64,000 nucleotides of DNA, taken from positions 3,782,001 through 3,846,000 of the forward strand of contig NZ_AP024646.1 in NCBI RefSeq assembly GCF_019977235.1, written 5' to 3'. Below the pieces are notes generated by a model. That model did not search any database, was not told where the DNA came from, and saw only the letters and a list, made by a program, of their open reading frames with translations. Position numbers and translations under genes: made by a program. The stretch comes from Arthrobacter sp. StoSoilB5 (GTDB lineage: Bacteria; Actinomycetota; Actinomycetes; Actinomycetales; Micrococcaceae). Below are positions 1 through 9,284 of the stretch, one piece after another (the first letter of the stretch is position 1; the number at the start of each line of letters is the position of its first letter).

Positions 1-21
1 AAAAGCTATGATTGGGGTGCT

Positions 22-1341
22 GTGGTTCTTTTCTCATTGGTGGCTACACACGCCGACATCGACCTCGAAACCGTTGCTCAGCTGAGCAACGGTTCCTCTG
101 AGCTTGCCTCTTCGGCCCTCTCCGGATCTCCCTTGGTCTCCGGCGCCGTCGTCCTGGCAACCTGCAACCGCTATGAGATCTACGGCGAAACGGCCAACGG
201 AGCAGGCCTCGAGGCCGCCCGTTCTGCCCTTGTTTCGCGGATCAGCGAATTGAGCGGCCTCAACGAGCAACTCGTTTCCCGCTCCTTCAGCACCCACACG
301 GGACCTGACGTCACACGGCACCTCTTCGCTGTTAGCGCCGGCTTGGATTCCGCCGTGGTTGGGGAACGCGAAATCGCCGGGCAGGTCCGCCGGGCCTTGA
401 TTACGGCCCAGCAGGAAGGCACTGCGAGTTCCGGACTCGTCCGGCTCTTCCAGGCTGCATCCAAGACCGCAAAAGATGTTGGCGCCCAGACGGCCCTTGG
501 ATCACGCGGCCTTTCCATCGTCTCCGTAGCCCTGGATCTGGCAACGGACCTCTCTGACAGCGATGACTGGTCGGCCAAGAAGGTCGTTGTCTTCGGAACT
601 GGCGCCTATGCCGGTGCCACGATGTCACTGCTCCGTGAACGCGGTTGCACCGATATTTCCGTCTACTCCTCCTCCGGCCGCGCCGAGGGTTTCGTGGCCA
701 CCCGTGGTGGCAGGGCGCTCGACGCCGATAGTCTCCCGTCAGCGGTGTCCGCAGCCGACGTCATGATCGGTTGCAGCGGTTCGGATACCCGCGTTGAAGC
801 TGAGGATCTCGCCCGGGTCAGGGCGAATTCCGGTAAGCCGCTCATCGCGATCGATCTTGCGCTCACCCACGACTTCGACCCCGCTGTGGGCGAGCTCGAC
901 GGCGTCGAACTCCTCACCCTTGAGTCTGTGCGTCTGGCTGCACCCCAGGAACAGGCAGAATCGTTGTCCCATGCCAGCGAGATAGTCAACGGCGCGGCAA
1001 CGGCGTTTGAATCGGAACGCGAATCCCGGTCCGTCGACTCCGCTATCGTTGCCCTCCGGCGCCACACCATGAACGTACTGGACGCGGAAATGGAGAAGGT
1101 CCGCGCCCGCCACGGTTGCACCGCTGCCGCCGAAGAGGTGGAATTTGCGCTGCGCCGGATGGTCAAGCAACTCCTCCATATTCCTACCGTGCGCGCCCGC
1201 GAACTCGCGGCCAACGGGCAACAGGACGATTACGTAGCCGCTTTGGAAGCCCTGTACGGCATCCAGGTGGAGCAGCCCCAGGCTCCGGCTGCTGCGGAAT
1301 GCCCCGTGGACCACGAGCAACTCCGCTCCGAAAGCGCCTAG
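22..1341 (+). CDS. hemA: Glutamyl-tRNA reductase
   Basis: Reduces glutamyl-tRNA to glutamate-1-semialdehyde with NADPH, the committed step of C5 tetrapyrrole (haem) synthesis in the cytosol. The ATCNRYEIY block holds the catalytic Cys48. [11 protein letters not shown] (residues 107-117) is the family signature, and GTGAYAG (192-198) is the NADPH-binding loop. At 439 residues it is complete and of normal length. GTG is taken as the start because the protein then begins [10 protein letters not shown], as I recall for Arthrobacter homologues. The frame stays open to the window edge, so the upstream context cannot be judged. It converges on the next gene with only 10 bases between them. Confidence 0.96.
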   Translation: MVLFSLVATHADIDLETVAQLSNGSSELASSALSGSPLVSGAVVLATCNRYEIYGETANGAGLEAARSALVSRISELSGLNEQLVSRSFSTHTGPDVTRHLFAVSAGLDSAVVGEREIAGQVRRALITAQQEGTASSGLVRLFQAASKTAKDVGAQTALGSRGLSIVSVALDLATDLSDSDDWSAKKVVVFGTGAYAGATMSLLRERGCTDISVYSSSGRAEGFVATRGGRALDADSLPSAVSAADVMIGCSGSDTRVEAEDLARVRANSGKPLIAIDLALTHDFDPAVGELDGVELLTLESVRLAAPQEQAESLSHASEIVNGAATAFESERESRSVDSAIVALRRHTMNVLDAEMEKVRARHGCTAAAEEVEFALRRMVKQLLHIPTVRARELAANGQQDDYVAALEALYGIQVEQPQAPAAAECPVDHEQLRSESA

Positions 1342-1351
1342 CCACCCCAAG

Positions 1352-2356
1352 TCAGCTGAAGGCGTTGACTCCTGTGAGTTCGGCAGATACCTGCCAGAGC
1401 CTCGTGGCATCGCCCGGATCAATCGCGTGGCCGTCCACGCCCTGGTACCGGGCGAGTGGCGAATTCTTGTCCGTGGGCTTGGCGATGTCGCAATCCTCGC
1501 AGTAAACGCCGCCCTTGCCATTCAAGGCCGGCGATGTGGCTGCCCACACCGATGTAGCTGCACCTTGCGCAGGGGTTTTGAAGCCCTCCCTCAAGTTTCC
1601 TTCAGCGTCCATCCAGCCCGCCGCGACCATTTCCTCGTGCGGCAAATGCCGCTGCAGTTCGGTCATGATCCCGCCGGGGTGGACAGCGAACGCCCGTACC
1701 CCGGAAGCCCGGCCCAGCCGGTCCAGTTCCACGGCAAAGAGCGCATTGGCTGTCTTGGCCTGGCCATAGGCCTGCCATTTGTCGTAGCCGGAATCGAAGT
1801 TGATGTCATCAAAACGGATGCGCGACAGCTTGTGACCGGTGGACGAGAGGGACACAACGCGCGCATTCCCAGCGGCTGCCAATGCCGGCCACAGCAGATT
1901 GGCCAAGGTGTAATGCCCCAGGTGGTTGGTGGCAAACTGCGCCTCCCACCCAGGCCCAACACGTTGCTCGGGGCTTGCCATGATCGCTGCATTGTTGATC
2001 AGGATGTCCAGGGTCGCGTGAGTGCGGAGGTATTGGGCGGCGAATTCCTTGACGCTTGCTTGATCCGCCAAATCCAGGAGCTCAACGTCTACGGAACCCG
2101 CAACCCCTGTGGCAGCGAGCCCGGCCTCGGCCACAATTTCCTGGGCGTGCTGCAGCCTGCGCGCCGGGACAATGACACGGGCGCCTGCAGAGGAAAGGGC
2201 CTTCACGGTCTCCAGCCCCAGCCCGGAATATCCGCCTGTGACAATGGCGGTCTTCCCGGTCAGGTCAATGCCGGAGATGACGTCCGAGGCAGTTGAGTAG
2301 TGCCCGAACCCCGAGCCGATGGGTTGCTGGGGAGTCACGCTTGAATCTTCGCTCAT
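1352..2356 (-). CDS. Short-chain dehydrogenase/reductase
   Basis: NAD(P)-dependent oxidoreductase of the SDR superfamily; substrate unknown. The nucleotide-binding TGGYSGLG (residues 40-47), NNAA (about 121-124), the active-site serine in SLSSTG (about 169-174) and the YGQAK pair (Tyr197, Lys201) are all present, so it should be active. The layout matches the large retinol-dehydrogenase/WW-oxidoreductase-like SDR branch with a C-terminal extension. The ATG at 2356 is preferred over a GTG at 2404, which has no ribosome site. It lies just downstream of the moeB-like gene on the same strand and may be cotranscribed with it. Confidence 0.88.
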   Translation of the reverse strand: MSEDSSVTPQQPIGSGFGHYSTASDVISGIDLTGKTAIVTGGYSGLGLETVKALSSAGARVIVPARRLQHAQEIVAEAGLAATGVAGSVDVELLDLADQASVKEFAAQYLRTHATLDILINNAAIMASPEQRVGPGWEAQFATNHLGHYTLANLLWPALAAAGNARVVSLSSTGHKLSRIRFDDINFDSGYDKWQAYGQAKTANALFAVELDRLGRASGVRAFAVHPGGIMTELQRHLPHEEMVAAGWMDAEGNLREGFKTPAQGAATSVWAATSPALNGKGGVYCEDCDIAKPTDKNSPLARYQGVDGHAIDPGDATRLWQVSAELTGVNAFS

Positions 2357-2412
2357 GGTTGAGCTTCGCAGATTTGCCGCGTTCGCGGCAACGAACCCAC
2401 GCACGGGCTGGG

Positions 2413-3612
2413 TCAGTAGACCGGTTTCTCCGGCTCGACGTCGCGAACCCAGGCGAGAATACCGCCGTCGAGATGGCTGACGCGTGTGTAGCCCGCCTTC
2501 TGTGCGGCCTCCAGGACCGCAGCAGAGCGCGTACCAGCCTTGCAGTGGAAGACTATGTCCTTGTCCTGCGGCAGCTCGACCCAGGCCTCGCCTGAGAGAA
2601 TCCTCCCCTGCGGGATGAGGACCGAACCATCGATATTCACGATGCTGTGCTCGCCGGACTCGCGGACATCCACCAATTCAAAGTCGCGTTCACCCGACTC
2701 CCGCTCGGCCAACATCCGTGCAAGGTCCTTGGCAGTGACCGTGTGCTCCTGGTCAGTGGCCGCAGCCGGAGTCACACCGCAGAATGCCTCGTAATCCACG
2801 AGTTCCGTGATGGGCTCCGCTTCCGGATCCTTGGAGACCTTGATCTCGCGCCAGCTGCCGCCCAGGGCGTCGAACAGCGCTACGCGGCCAAGCAAGGAAC
2901 GGCCGACGCCGGTAATCAACTTGACTGCCTCCGTCACCATGAGGGATCCAACGGCGGCGCACAACATGCCAAAGACTCCGCCCTCACCGCATGAGGGCAC
3001 TGAGCCGGCTGGCGGGGCTTCCGGGTAGAGATCACGGTATGTGGGGCCGTGCTCGGCCCAGAAGACGCTGACCTGCCCGTCGAAGCGGAAGATTGAGCCC
3101 CAAACGTACGGCTTGCCGAGAATCGCGGCGGCGTCGTTGACCAGGTAGCGGGTAGCAAAGTTGTCCGCGCCGTCCAGGATGAGATCGTAATCGGCAAACA
3201 GTTCCAAGGCATTCGAGGAGTCAAGGCGGACGTTGTGCAGGACCACGTTCACCAACGGGTTGAGCTCCGCAATGGCGTTCCGCGCAGATTCGGTTTTCGG
3301 GGTGCCAACGTCCTTGACGCCATGGATGACCTGCCGCTGCAGGTTGCTGAGGTCAACGTCGTCGTCATCGACTATGCCGAGAGTTCCTACGCCGGCCGCG
3401 GCGAGGTACAACAAAGCTGGGGATCCCAGGCCGCCAGCGCCTATGACAAGAACTTTCGCATTCTTAAGCCTGCGTTGGCCCAGAGCGCCGATTTCCGGAA
3501 TGATGAGATGCCGGGAGTACCGTTCCACCTCGGCCGGCGTTAGTGCGGCGGCCGGTTCAACGAGGGGTGGCAGGACAGCGGGCGCGGGGTGGGCAGCAAG
3601 AATTGAGGCCAT
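2413..3612 (-). CDS. moeB: MoeB/ThiF-type adenylyltransferase with C-terminal rhodanese domain
   Basis: E1-like enzyme that adenylates the C-terminal Gly-Gly of small sulfur carriers (MoaD for molybdopterin, ThiS for thiazole). Residues 28-260 form the ThiF/MoeB fold: GAGGLGS (58-64) binds ATP, DGADN is at 147-151, and SCGEGG (207-212) carries the conserved cysteine. Residues 290-399 are a rhodanese domain with active-site Cys357 in HCKAGTRS, which can carry a persulfide. The thiamine cluster 2 kb away has thiS and thiG but no thiF, so this protein probably serves ThiS. Whether it also serves molybdopterin synthesis cannot be seen here. The ATG lies 5 bases from a TACATT -10-like box. Confidence 0.9.
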   Translation of the reverse strand: MASILAAHPAPAVLPPLVEPAAALTPAEVERYSRHLIIPEIGALGQRRLKNAKVLVIGAGGLGSPALLYLAAAGVGTLGIVDDDDVDLSNLQRQVIHGVKDVGTPKTESARNAIAELNPLVNVVLHNVRLDSSNALELFADYDLILDGADNFATRYLVNDAAAILGKPYVWGSIFRFDGQVSVFWAEHGPTYRDLYPEAPPAGSVPSCGEGGVFGMLCAAVGSLMVTEAVKLITGVGRSLLGRVALFDALGGSWREIKVSKDPEAEPITELVDYEAFCGVTPAAATDQEHTVTAKDLARMLAERESGERDFELVDVRESGEHSIVNIDGSVLIPQGRILSGEAWVELPQDKDIVFHCKAGTRSAAVLEAAQKAGYTRVSHLDGGILAWVRDVEPEKPVY

Positions 3613-3696
3613 ACCCCAATGTATGCCTGCCGATGCCGCCCGGTCATATTACCCACCGGTACAGTGGTCATAACTGCAAAGGAAAGGCGGCAGACT

Positions 3697-4353
3697 GTGG
3701 CTGACGGCACACGGGCAAACGATGGGGCACCAGCGAAGCAAGAACGGACTGGTTCAACGCGTTCAGCAAGGTTGCCGCGAGACGAGCGCCGCGCACAGTT
3801 GCTAAACGCCGCTTTGGAGGTTTTCGTATCCAACGGCTTCCATGGTGCCGCCATGGACGAAATCGCCGAGACCGCGCATGTGAGCAAGCCGGTCCTGTAT
3901 CAGCATTTCCCTTCCAAACGCGAGCTCTACATGGCGTTGCTGGACAGCCATCTGGCGACGCTGACCGATTTGATGCTCAATGCCCTGAATTCCACCACGG
4001 ACAATAAAGAGCGCGTGAAGGCAGTCATGCGGGCCTACTACAGGTTCATTGCCGACGACGACCAAGCCCACCGCCTGGTTTTCGAGTCTGACCTCATTAA
4101 CGACCCCGATGTCAGCTCGCGCTTGGAGACTTTCAACAAAACGTTCGCCGACGCAGTGGCCCACGTCATCGCCGAGGACACCAAGCTTCCCCCTTTGGAA
4201 GCACAGCTCCTGGGCCGCGGACTGGCAGGAATGGCGCAGGTCAGCGCCCGCTACTGGCTCGAAACCGATGGAAATCTCGACCTCGATGTAGCCAGTGATC
4301 TGATCTATCGTTTAGCTTGGCGCGGAATCAGTCGATTCCCCAAAGAGTCCTAG
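3697..4353 (+). CDS. TetR/AcrR family transcriptional regulator
   Basis: DNA-binding repressor-type protein of 218 residues. After a charged, poorly ordered N-terminus, the helix-turn-helix lies at about residues 52-71 (MDEIAETAHVSKPVLYQHF). The C-terminal ligand-binding half has no recognisable ligand signature. The GTG start at 3697 is chosen for the GGAAAGG ribosome site at 3681-3687. It diverges from the moeB-like gene, and its 85-base upstream gap contains two GGTCATA words that might be part of its own operator (inference). A DUF3107 gene and a small membrane protein follow on the same strand. Confidence 0.9.
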   Translation: MADGTRANDGAPAKQERTGSTRSARLPRDERRAQLLNAALEVFVSNGFHGAAMDEIAETAHVSKPVLYQHFPSKRELYMALLDSHLATLTDLMLNALNSTTDNKERVKAVMRAYYRFIADDDQAHRLVFESDLINDPDVSSRLETFNKTFADAVAHVIAEDTKLPPLEAQLLGRGLAGMAQVSARYWLETDGNLDLDVASDLIYRLAWRGISRFPKES

Positions 4354-4403
4354 GCTACAAATAGAGGACTGACTTAAAACTTGATTGGCTTGGAGGCCTT
4401 GCT

Positions 4404-4628
4404 GTGGAAGTAAAGATCGGCATTCAGAATGTTGGCCGTGAAATCGTGTTCGAATCCGCACTCGATGCTGATGCTGTAGCCAAGATCGTCGGAGAGGCCA
4501 TCTCCAAGGGTTCGGATCTGCGGTTCACGGATGAGAAGGGCCGCCAGATCATCGTTCCCGGAAATGCGCTGGGCTACGTTGAAATTGGTGCCGAGGAAGT
4601 CCGCCGCGTCGGTTTCGGCGCCCTCTAG
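4404..4628 (+). CDS. DUF3107 family small protein
   Basis: A 74-residue cytosolic protein matching the actinobacterial DUF3107 family: it opens MEVKIGIQNVGREIVFES and contains SKGSDLRFTDEKGRQI and VPGNALGYVEIG. Function is unknown. The GTG start follows a TGGAGG site at 4391-4396. It sits between a TetR regulator and a small membrane protein on the same strand and may be cotranscribed with them. Confidence 0.85.
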   Translation: MEVKIGIQNVGREIVFESALDADAVAKIVGEAISKGSDLRFTDEKGRQIIVPGNALGYVEIGAEEVRRVGFGAL

Positions 4629-4662
4629 CGTTCCCACTGGCAGCGGCCGCTAAGGAGTCTCC

Positions 4663-4965
4663 ATGCTTTCACTCGTTGTGGTGGTGCTTGCCACCATCGC
4701 TACAGGATTCATCGTGTGGGCAAATGACAAGCGACACGGTAAGTACGGCATTGCATTGCCAGCGGGCGTCTCGGCGACCGTCGGCGTGCTGGGCTGGATA
4801 GCTTTCATCATGGCTGGGTTCGGTTACCAGCCCGGGCTCACCTGGATCCCGTGGATCCTCCCTATCGTTTTGGGGACGGCCATCGCGATTGCCGTTGTGG
4901 TCTATCTGGGCCGTAAGCGCACCCAGCATGACACCGCCGCCCTCACCAAAGCTCTGAGGCTCTAG
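4663..4965 (+). CDS. Small three-helix membrane protein, unknown function
   Basis: A 100-residue hydrophobic protein with probable membrane helices at about residues 1-20, 32-52 and 62-84, then a short basic tail (GRKRTQHD). The ribosome site AAGGAG lies 7 bases before the ATG. I do not recognise a named family. It is the last gene before a strong bidirectional terminator and probably ends the TetR-DUF3107 unit. Confidence 0.75.
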   Translation: MLSLVVVVLATIATGFIVWANDKRHGKYGIALPAGVSATVGVLGWIAFIMAGFGYQPGLTWIPWILPIVLGTAIAIAVVVYLGRKRTQHDTAALTKALRL

Positions 4966-4982
4966 ACGCTCCCCGCTCTTAT

Positions 4983-5022
4983 ACGGCACTGGTCGTCACC
5001 CATAGGTGACGACCAGTGCCGT
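4983..5022. terminator. Bidirectional hairpin terminator
   Basis: Perfect 18-bp stem (4983-5000 pairs with 5005-5022) with a CATA loop, followed by TTT. It lies between two convergent genes and can end transcription from both. Confidence 0.9.
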
Positions 5023-5039
5023 TTAACTTTCCAGCTCGT

Positions 5040-5375
5040 TCAAGCTTCCGGGTAGCGATCCGGCTGCGCCAGGGCACCGGACGCGGCTGCTGCCTCGCTC
5101 ACGGCAGCGGCAGCGGCGACGTCGCGTTCCGTCACGTTGTCGCCGGCATCGTGGGAGACGTAGCGGAGAAAGACGCGGTTGTAGCGCCATTCCAAGTCCG
5201 GATGGTGGTTCTGTTCTTCGGCGATCCGGCCCACCGCGGCGATAAGCGCCAAGGCGTCGGCTGCCGTCGAGGTTTTGAAGACGGTCACCAGACCGTCCTG
5301 GTACTTCCAGCCGGGGAGGTCCTTGAGGGCGGCTTCCACCTCGGCTTGAGGCAATTGCCCTTCCTTGCCGGCCAT
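5040..5375 (-). CDS. 4a-hydroxytetrahydrobiopterin dehydratase-like protein (PCD/DCoH fold)
   Basis: Small protein (111 residues) of the pterin-4a-carbinolamine dehydratase family, which dehydrates 4a-hydroxy-tetrahydropterins. The signature is complete: NHHP (residues 56-59), YN (65-66) and SHDAGDNVTERD (74-85). No aromatic amino-acid hydroxylase is nearby. It starts 15 bases after thiG with its own AAGGGAG site, so it looks like the last gene of the riboswitch-controlled thi operon. A role in thiamine metabolism is therefore a possibility from context only. Confidence 0.85.
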   Translation of the reverse strand: MAGKEGQLPQAEVEAALKDLPGWKYQDGLVTVFKTSTAADALALIAAVGRIAEEQNHHPDLEWRYNRVFLRYVSHDAGDNVTERDVAAAAAVSEAAAASGALAQPDRYPEA

Positions 5376-5389
5376 AACTGCTCCCTTGC

Positions 5390-6424
<1,035 letters not shown>

Positions 6425-6428
<4 letters not shown>

Positions 6429-7711
6429 ACTGTTTCCTTGGTGGGAGATTGTGCAGCTGAGGGGGTTGGAGTCCGTTGGCCTGCGTTCGCCGCAAAGCGG
6501 TCGGGCCGGAAGATTGACCAGCGTGGATCGGAGGAACCGGTTATCAGCCCGCCCACGATCTTTGCGGCGATGGGCGTCAATAGAACGCCATGGCGGAAGA
6601 AGCCGGTTGCGATCACCAAACCCTCGATGTTGCCGCTGGGTCCAGCGACGCGTCCAAGGAGCGGTGCGTTGTCCGGAGTGCCGGGCCGTGCGCGGGCTGT
6701 GGCTTCCAACAGTTCCAGCTCCGCCACGGCAGGAACCAACACTTGGGCATCACGCAGGAGTTGATAGACGCCTCCGGCGGACACTGCGTTGGTGGACGCG
6801 GATAGTCCGTCCTCGCGCTGGGTAGCTCCAATCACCACCGTTCCGTCGGCCCGGGGGACGATGTACACCGGCACTCCGCGCACCATGCCCCGGATGGTGG
6901 ATGTGAGGAGCGGCTGGAGGTGTTCGGGAACGCGCAGCCTGAGGATGTCGCCATAGACCGGCCGCACGGGCAGGCTGAGACCCTCGGGGAGATTGCCTAG
7001 CCTTGCCGCATCCAGCCCGCAGGCGACCACGGTCTCTGACGCCAAAACGACGCGCCCGTCGCCGGATCCGGCGCCCGGATCGAGCTCGACTCCGCAGACG
7101 CGGTCCCCGTCCCACAGCAAACGGGACGCTGGGAACGGCAGCGCGAAACCGTCCTCCGCTCCGGAAACCCACGTTGCGTCACTTCGACTGTGGCCTGCCA
7201 GCCCTTCCATGAGGCATCGTGCAAGCATCCGTGGGTCCACTTGATGGTCCGCCGGGATGTCGAAGGCGCTGGAAATCTGTGGGCTGAGCAGGGGCTCACG
7301 CTCGCGCGCTTGCCGCAAGGACAAAGGCTCTACCTGAAGCCCTGCGGCCTGCTGGACTGTGCGGAGGTCTGCCAGCGCGCGGCGGTCGGCAGCATCGGCG
7401 CCAACGGCGATTGTCGACGTCGTGCGGTATCCGGTGGCTGATTCGTCGCCGGGCAGGCTCCGGACAAAAGCCGGCCACAAATGAGAGGACTCCAGCATGA
7501 GTTCCAGAAGGTCTTCCTCCTGGTAGTGAAGTTCACTCACAGGAGCGAGCATCCCGGCAGCGGCGAACGTCGCGCCCGCTGCCGGTGCGGGATCAATAAG
7601 GACCACCGAGCGGCCGTGTCGGCGGGCTTCGTGGGCGATGCCAAGGCCAATGATGCCGCCACCGATGACCGCAACATCCGCCTGCAGAGGGTTTTGGCCG
7701 GATTCTGCCAT
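6425..7711 (-). CDS. thiO: Glycine oxidase (FAD-dependent)
   Basis: Flavoprotein that oxidises glycine to the imine (dehydroglycine) used by ThiG. The DAO-type FAD fold begins at [16 protein letters not shown] (GxGxxG at residues 17-22), and the C-terminal half has [15 protein letters not shown] and the ARPGTPDN block typical of glycine oxidases. It has 428 residues. Its ATG lies 11 bases after the end of a TPP aptamer whose 3' edge contains the GGGAAGG ribosome site, so translation is expected to be switched by thiamine pyrophosphate. First gene of thiO-thiS-thiG-PCD. Confidence 0.93.
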
Positions 7712-7719
7712 GCGTTTCC

Positions 7720-7815
7720 TTCCCTACGCCGGTATTAGCCGGATCAGGTCAAGCGGTCGGCGCTGAAGCCCTCTCAGCCGGACGGTCATATGACGCTGTC
7801 ACGGCTCCCGCAGTA
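7720..7815 (-). ncRNA. TPP riboswitch (THI element)
   Basis: Read on the minus strand, the region holds the conserved THI-box parts in order: GCGGGAGCC, then GGCTGAGAGGGC (the CUGAGA core), then GACCTGATCCGGCTAATAC and CGGCGTAGGGAA. These match the TPP aptamer consensus. No terminator fits between the aptamer and the thiO start, and the aptamer end merges with the ribosome site, so control is probably translational. Confidence 0.95.
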
Positions 7816-7835
7816 CGTGCCCAGTTTAGAGGAAC

Positions 7836-7841
7836 TACTCT
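7836..7841 (+). promoter_or_regulatory. -10 box of thiE, leaderless type
   Basis: TACTCT ends 7 bases before the thiE ATG, so transcription should start at or next to the start codon. No clear -35 box is seen. The plus-strand transcript would not contain the TPP aptamer. Confidence 0.55.
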
Positions 7842-7848
7842 GGTTTCC

Positions 7849-8532
7849 ATGACCCAGCATGATGTCCACACCACTGCCCGTCTCTATTTGTGCACCGATG
7901 CCCGCAAGCGGCAGGGCGATTTTGAAGACTTCGTCGACGCCGCGTTTGAGGGCGGCGTCGACATCATCCAGCTTCGCGACAAGACGCTCGAGGCCGCCGA
8001 GGAGCTGGAGGTCCTGGAGGTCCTGCACAACGTTGCCCGCCGGCACGGAAGGCTGTGGGCCGTCAACGACCGTGCCGATGTTGCCAGTATTTCCGGGGCT
8101 CCTGTGTTCCATATCGGCCAAAAAGACATCCCATTACGCGCAGCACGGCACCTCCTCCACGACCAGACCGTCATCGGCCTGTCCACCCACACACCGGACC
8201 AGGTTGACGCGGCCATAGAGGCCTCCCCGGGCCGCAGTGGGCTGGATTATTTCTGCGTTGGTCCAGTATGGGCGACACCCACGAAGCCAGGCCGCGAAGC
8301 AGTCGGGCTGGATCTGGTCACATATGCCGCGGAAGCCGTAAAGCGCGCAGACGAGGAGACTGTGGGTGGCGTGCTCCTCCCCTGGTTCGCTATCGGCGGC
8401 ATCGACCTCACCAACGTTGAACAGGTGGTTGCCGCGGGAGCGAGCCGGATCGTCGTCGTGCGGGCCATCACCGAGGCGCAGGACCCGACGGCGGCGGCCA
8501 AGACGCTGCTGGAAGCGCTCGACGCCGCTTAG
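7849..8532 (+). CDS. thiE: Thiamine phosphate synthase
   Basis: Couples the pyrimidine diphosphate and thiazole phosphate to give thiamine phosphate. TIM-barrel motifs: QLRDK (41-45), VNDRADVA (72-79), GQKDIP (90-95), GLSTHT (110-115), [11 protein letters not shown] (138-148) and FAIGGI late in the chain. It has 227 residues. It diverges from thiO across the riboswitch; its -10 box lies 7 bases before the ATG, so it appears to be transcribed without a leader and outside riboswitch control. It converges on the ferritin-like gene. Confidence 0.95.
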   Translation: MTQHDVHTTARLYLCTDARKRQGDFEDFVDAAFEGGVDIIQLRDKTLEAAEELEVLEVLHNVARRHGRLWAVNDRADVASISGAPVFHIGQKDIPLRAARHLLHDQTVIGLSTHTPDQVDAAIEASPGRSGLDYFCVGPVWATPTKPGREAVGLDLVTYAAEAVKRADEETVGGVLLPWFAIGGIDLTNVEQVVAAGASRIVVVRAITEAQDPTAAAKTLLEALDAA

Positions 8533-8574
8533 GTATCGGCGCCCGGTTTGCCGCGGCGCGAAAGCGAAATATGC

Positions 8575-9243
8575 CTAAGCCGTGAGCCCGAGCCCGGACA
8601 TCCGCCGTCCGTGCCGTTCGGCAAGCTCGGCCGTGAGCGCCTTGACTGCCGCCCGCGAATCCCCTTCGCCCTTGAGCATTGGGCCCAAGTGAGGATGTTC
8701 CAGGCCGACACGTTGGGCTTGGGTCAGCGCTTCTCCGACGAGGCGCCGGCCCCACAAAGCGAGTCGCGACGCGAGGCGCGGGTCATCAGCCAGCGCCCGG
8801 CGCAGGAGGACGCGGAGTACTTCCGTGGCTTGGTCGGCGGAGGCAACCTTCTGGACAAAGAGTTGCGTCCCGGCGTCAAGGAACGAAGCCACCGTCCGGT
8901 AGAAGTCCGACGACACTGTGTCGATCACATAGGCCTTCATGACTGATTCAAACCAGTCCGCTGGCTTTGTTCGCTCGTGGAAGTGGTCAAAGGAGCGCTG
9001 GAACGGAAGCATGGCATCCTCGGCATCGAGTCCCATCTCCGATAACCGCGTGCTGATCAAGGCAAAGTTTCCGTATGCGCCAACTGCGATCTTTGCCAGC
9101 ACTGCCCTGTCATGCAGGGTGGGAGCGTACCGGGAGTCGAAAGACAGCCGGCCAAACGCCGAGAGCTCGCCATAGGCCATGGCTCCCAGCAGCTCGGAGG
9201 CGAGGCGCTGGACGCGAGCATTGTCGTCCGGGGAAGTGCTCAT
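8575..9243 (-). CDS. Ferritin-like fold protein, actinobacterial
   Basis: A 222-residue, mostly helical protein that I recognise as the actinobacterial ferritin-like-fold family found near RNA helicase genes. Candidate metal ligands are spread over GELSAFGRLSFD (near residue 25), MLPFQRSFDHFHERT (about 78-92) and the following helix (ESVMKAY). The exact metal site is not certain from sequence. It is divergent from the RNB exonuclease with only 41 bases between start codons. A link with RNA metabolism is inferred from its neighbours only. Confidence 0.75.
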   Translation of the reverse strand: MSTSPDDNARVQRLASELLGAMAYGELSAFGRLSFDSRYAPTLHDRAVLAKIAVGAYGNFALISTRLSEMGLDAEDAMLPFQRSFDHFHERTKPADWFESVMKAYVIDTVSSDFYRTVASFLDAGTQLFVQKVASADQATEVLRVLLRRALADDPRLASRLALWGRRLVGEALTQAQRVGLEHPHLGPMLKGEGDSRAAVKALTAELAERHGRRMSGLGLTA

Positions 9244-9249
9244 GGTCCA

Positions 9250-9277
9250 AGACTATCCAGCGATTTCGGGCTAACCT
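9250..9277. promoter_or_regulatory. Back-to-back leaderless -10 boxes for two divergent genes
   Basis: Minus strand: TAGTCT (9255 to 9250) ends 6 bases before the ATG at 9243. Plus strand: TAACCT (9272-9277) ends 7 bases before the GTG at 9285. The two promoters share the same 41 bases, so their -35 regions must overlap. Confidence 0.6.
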
Positions 9278-9284
9278 GATTTTC

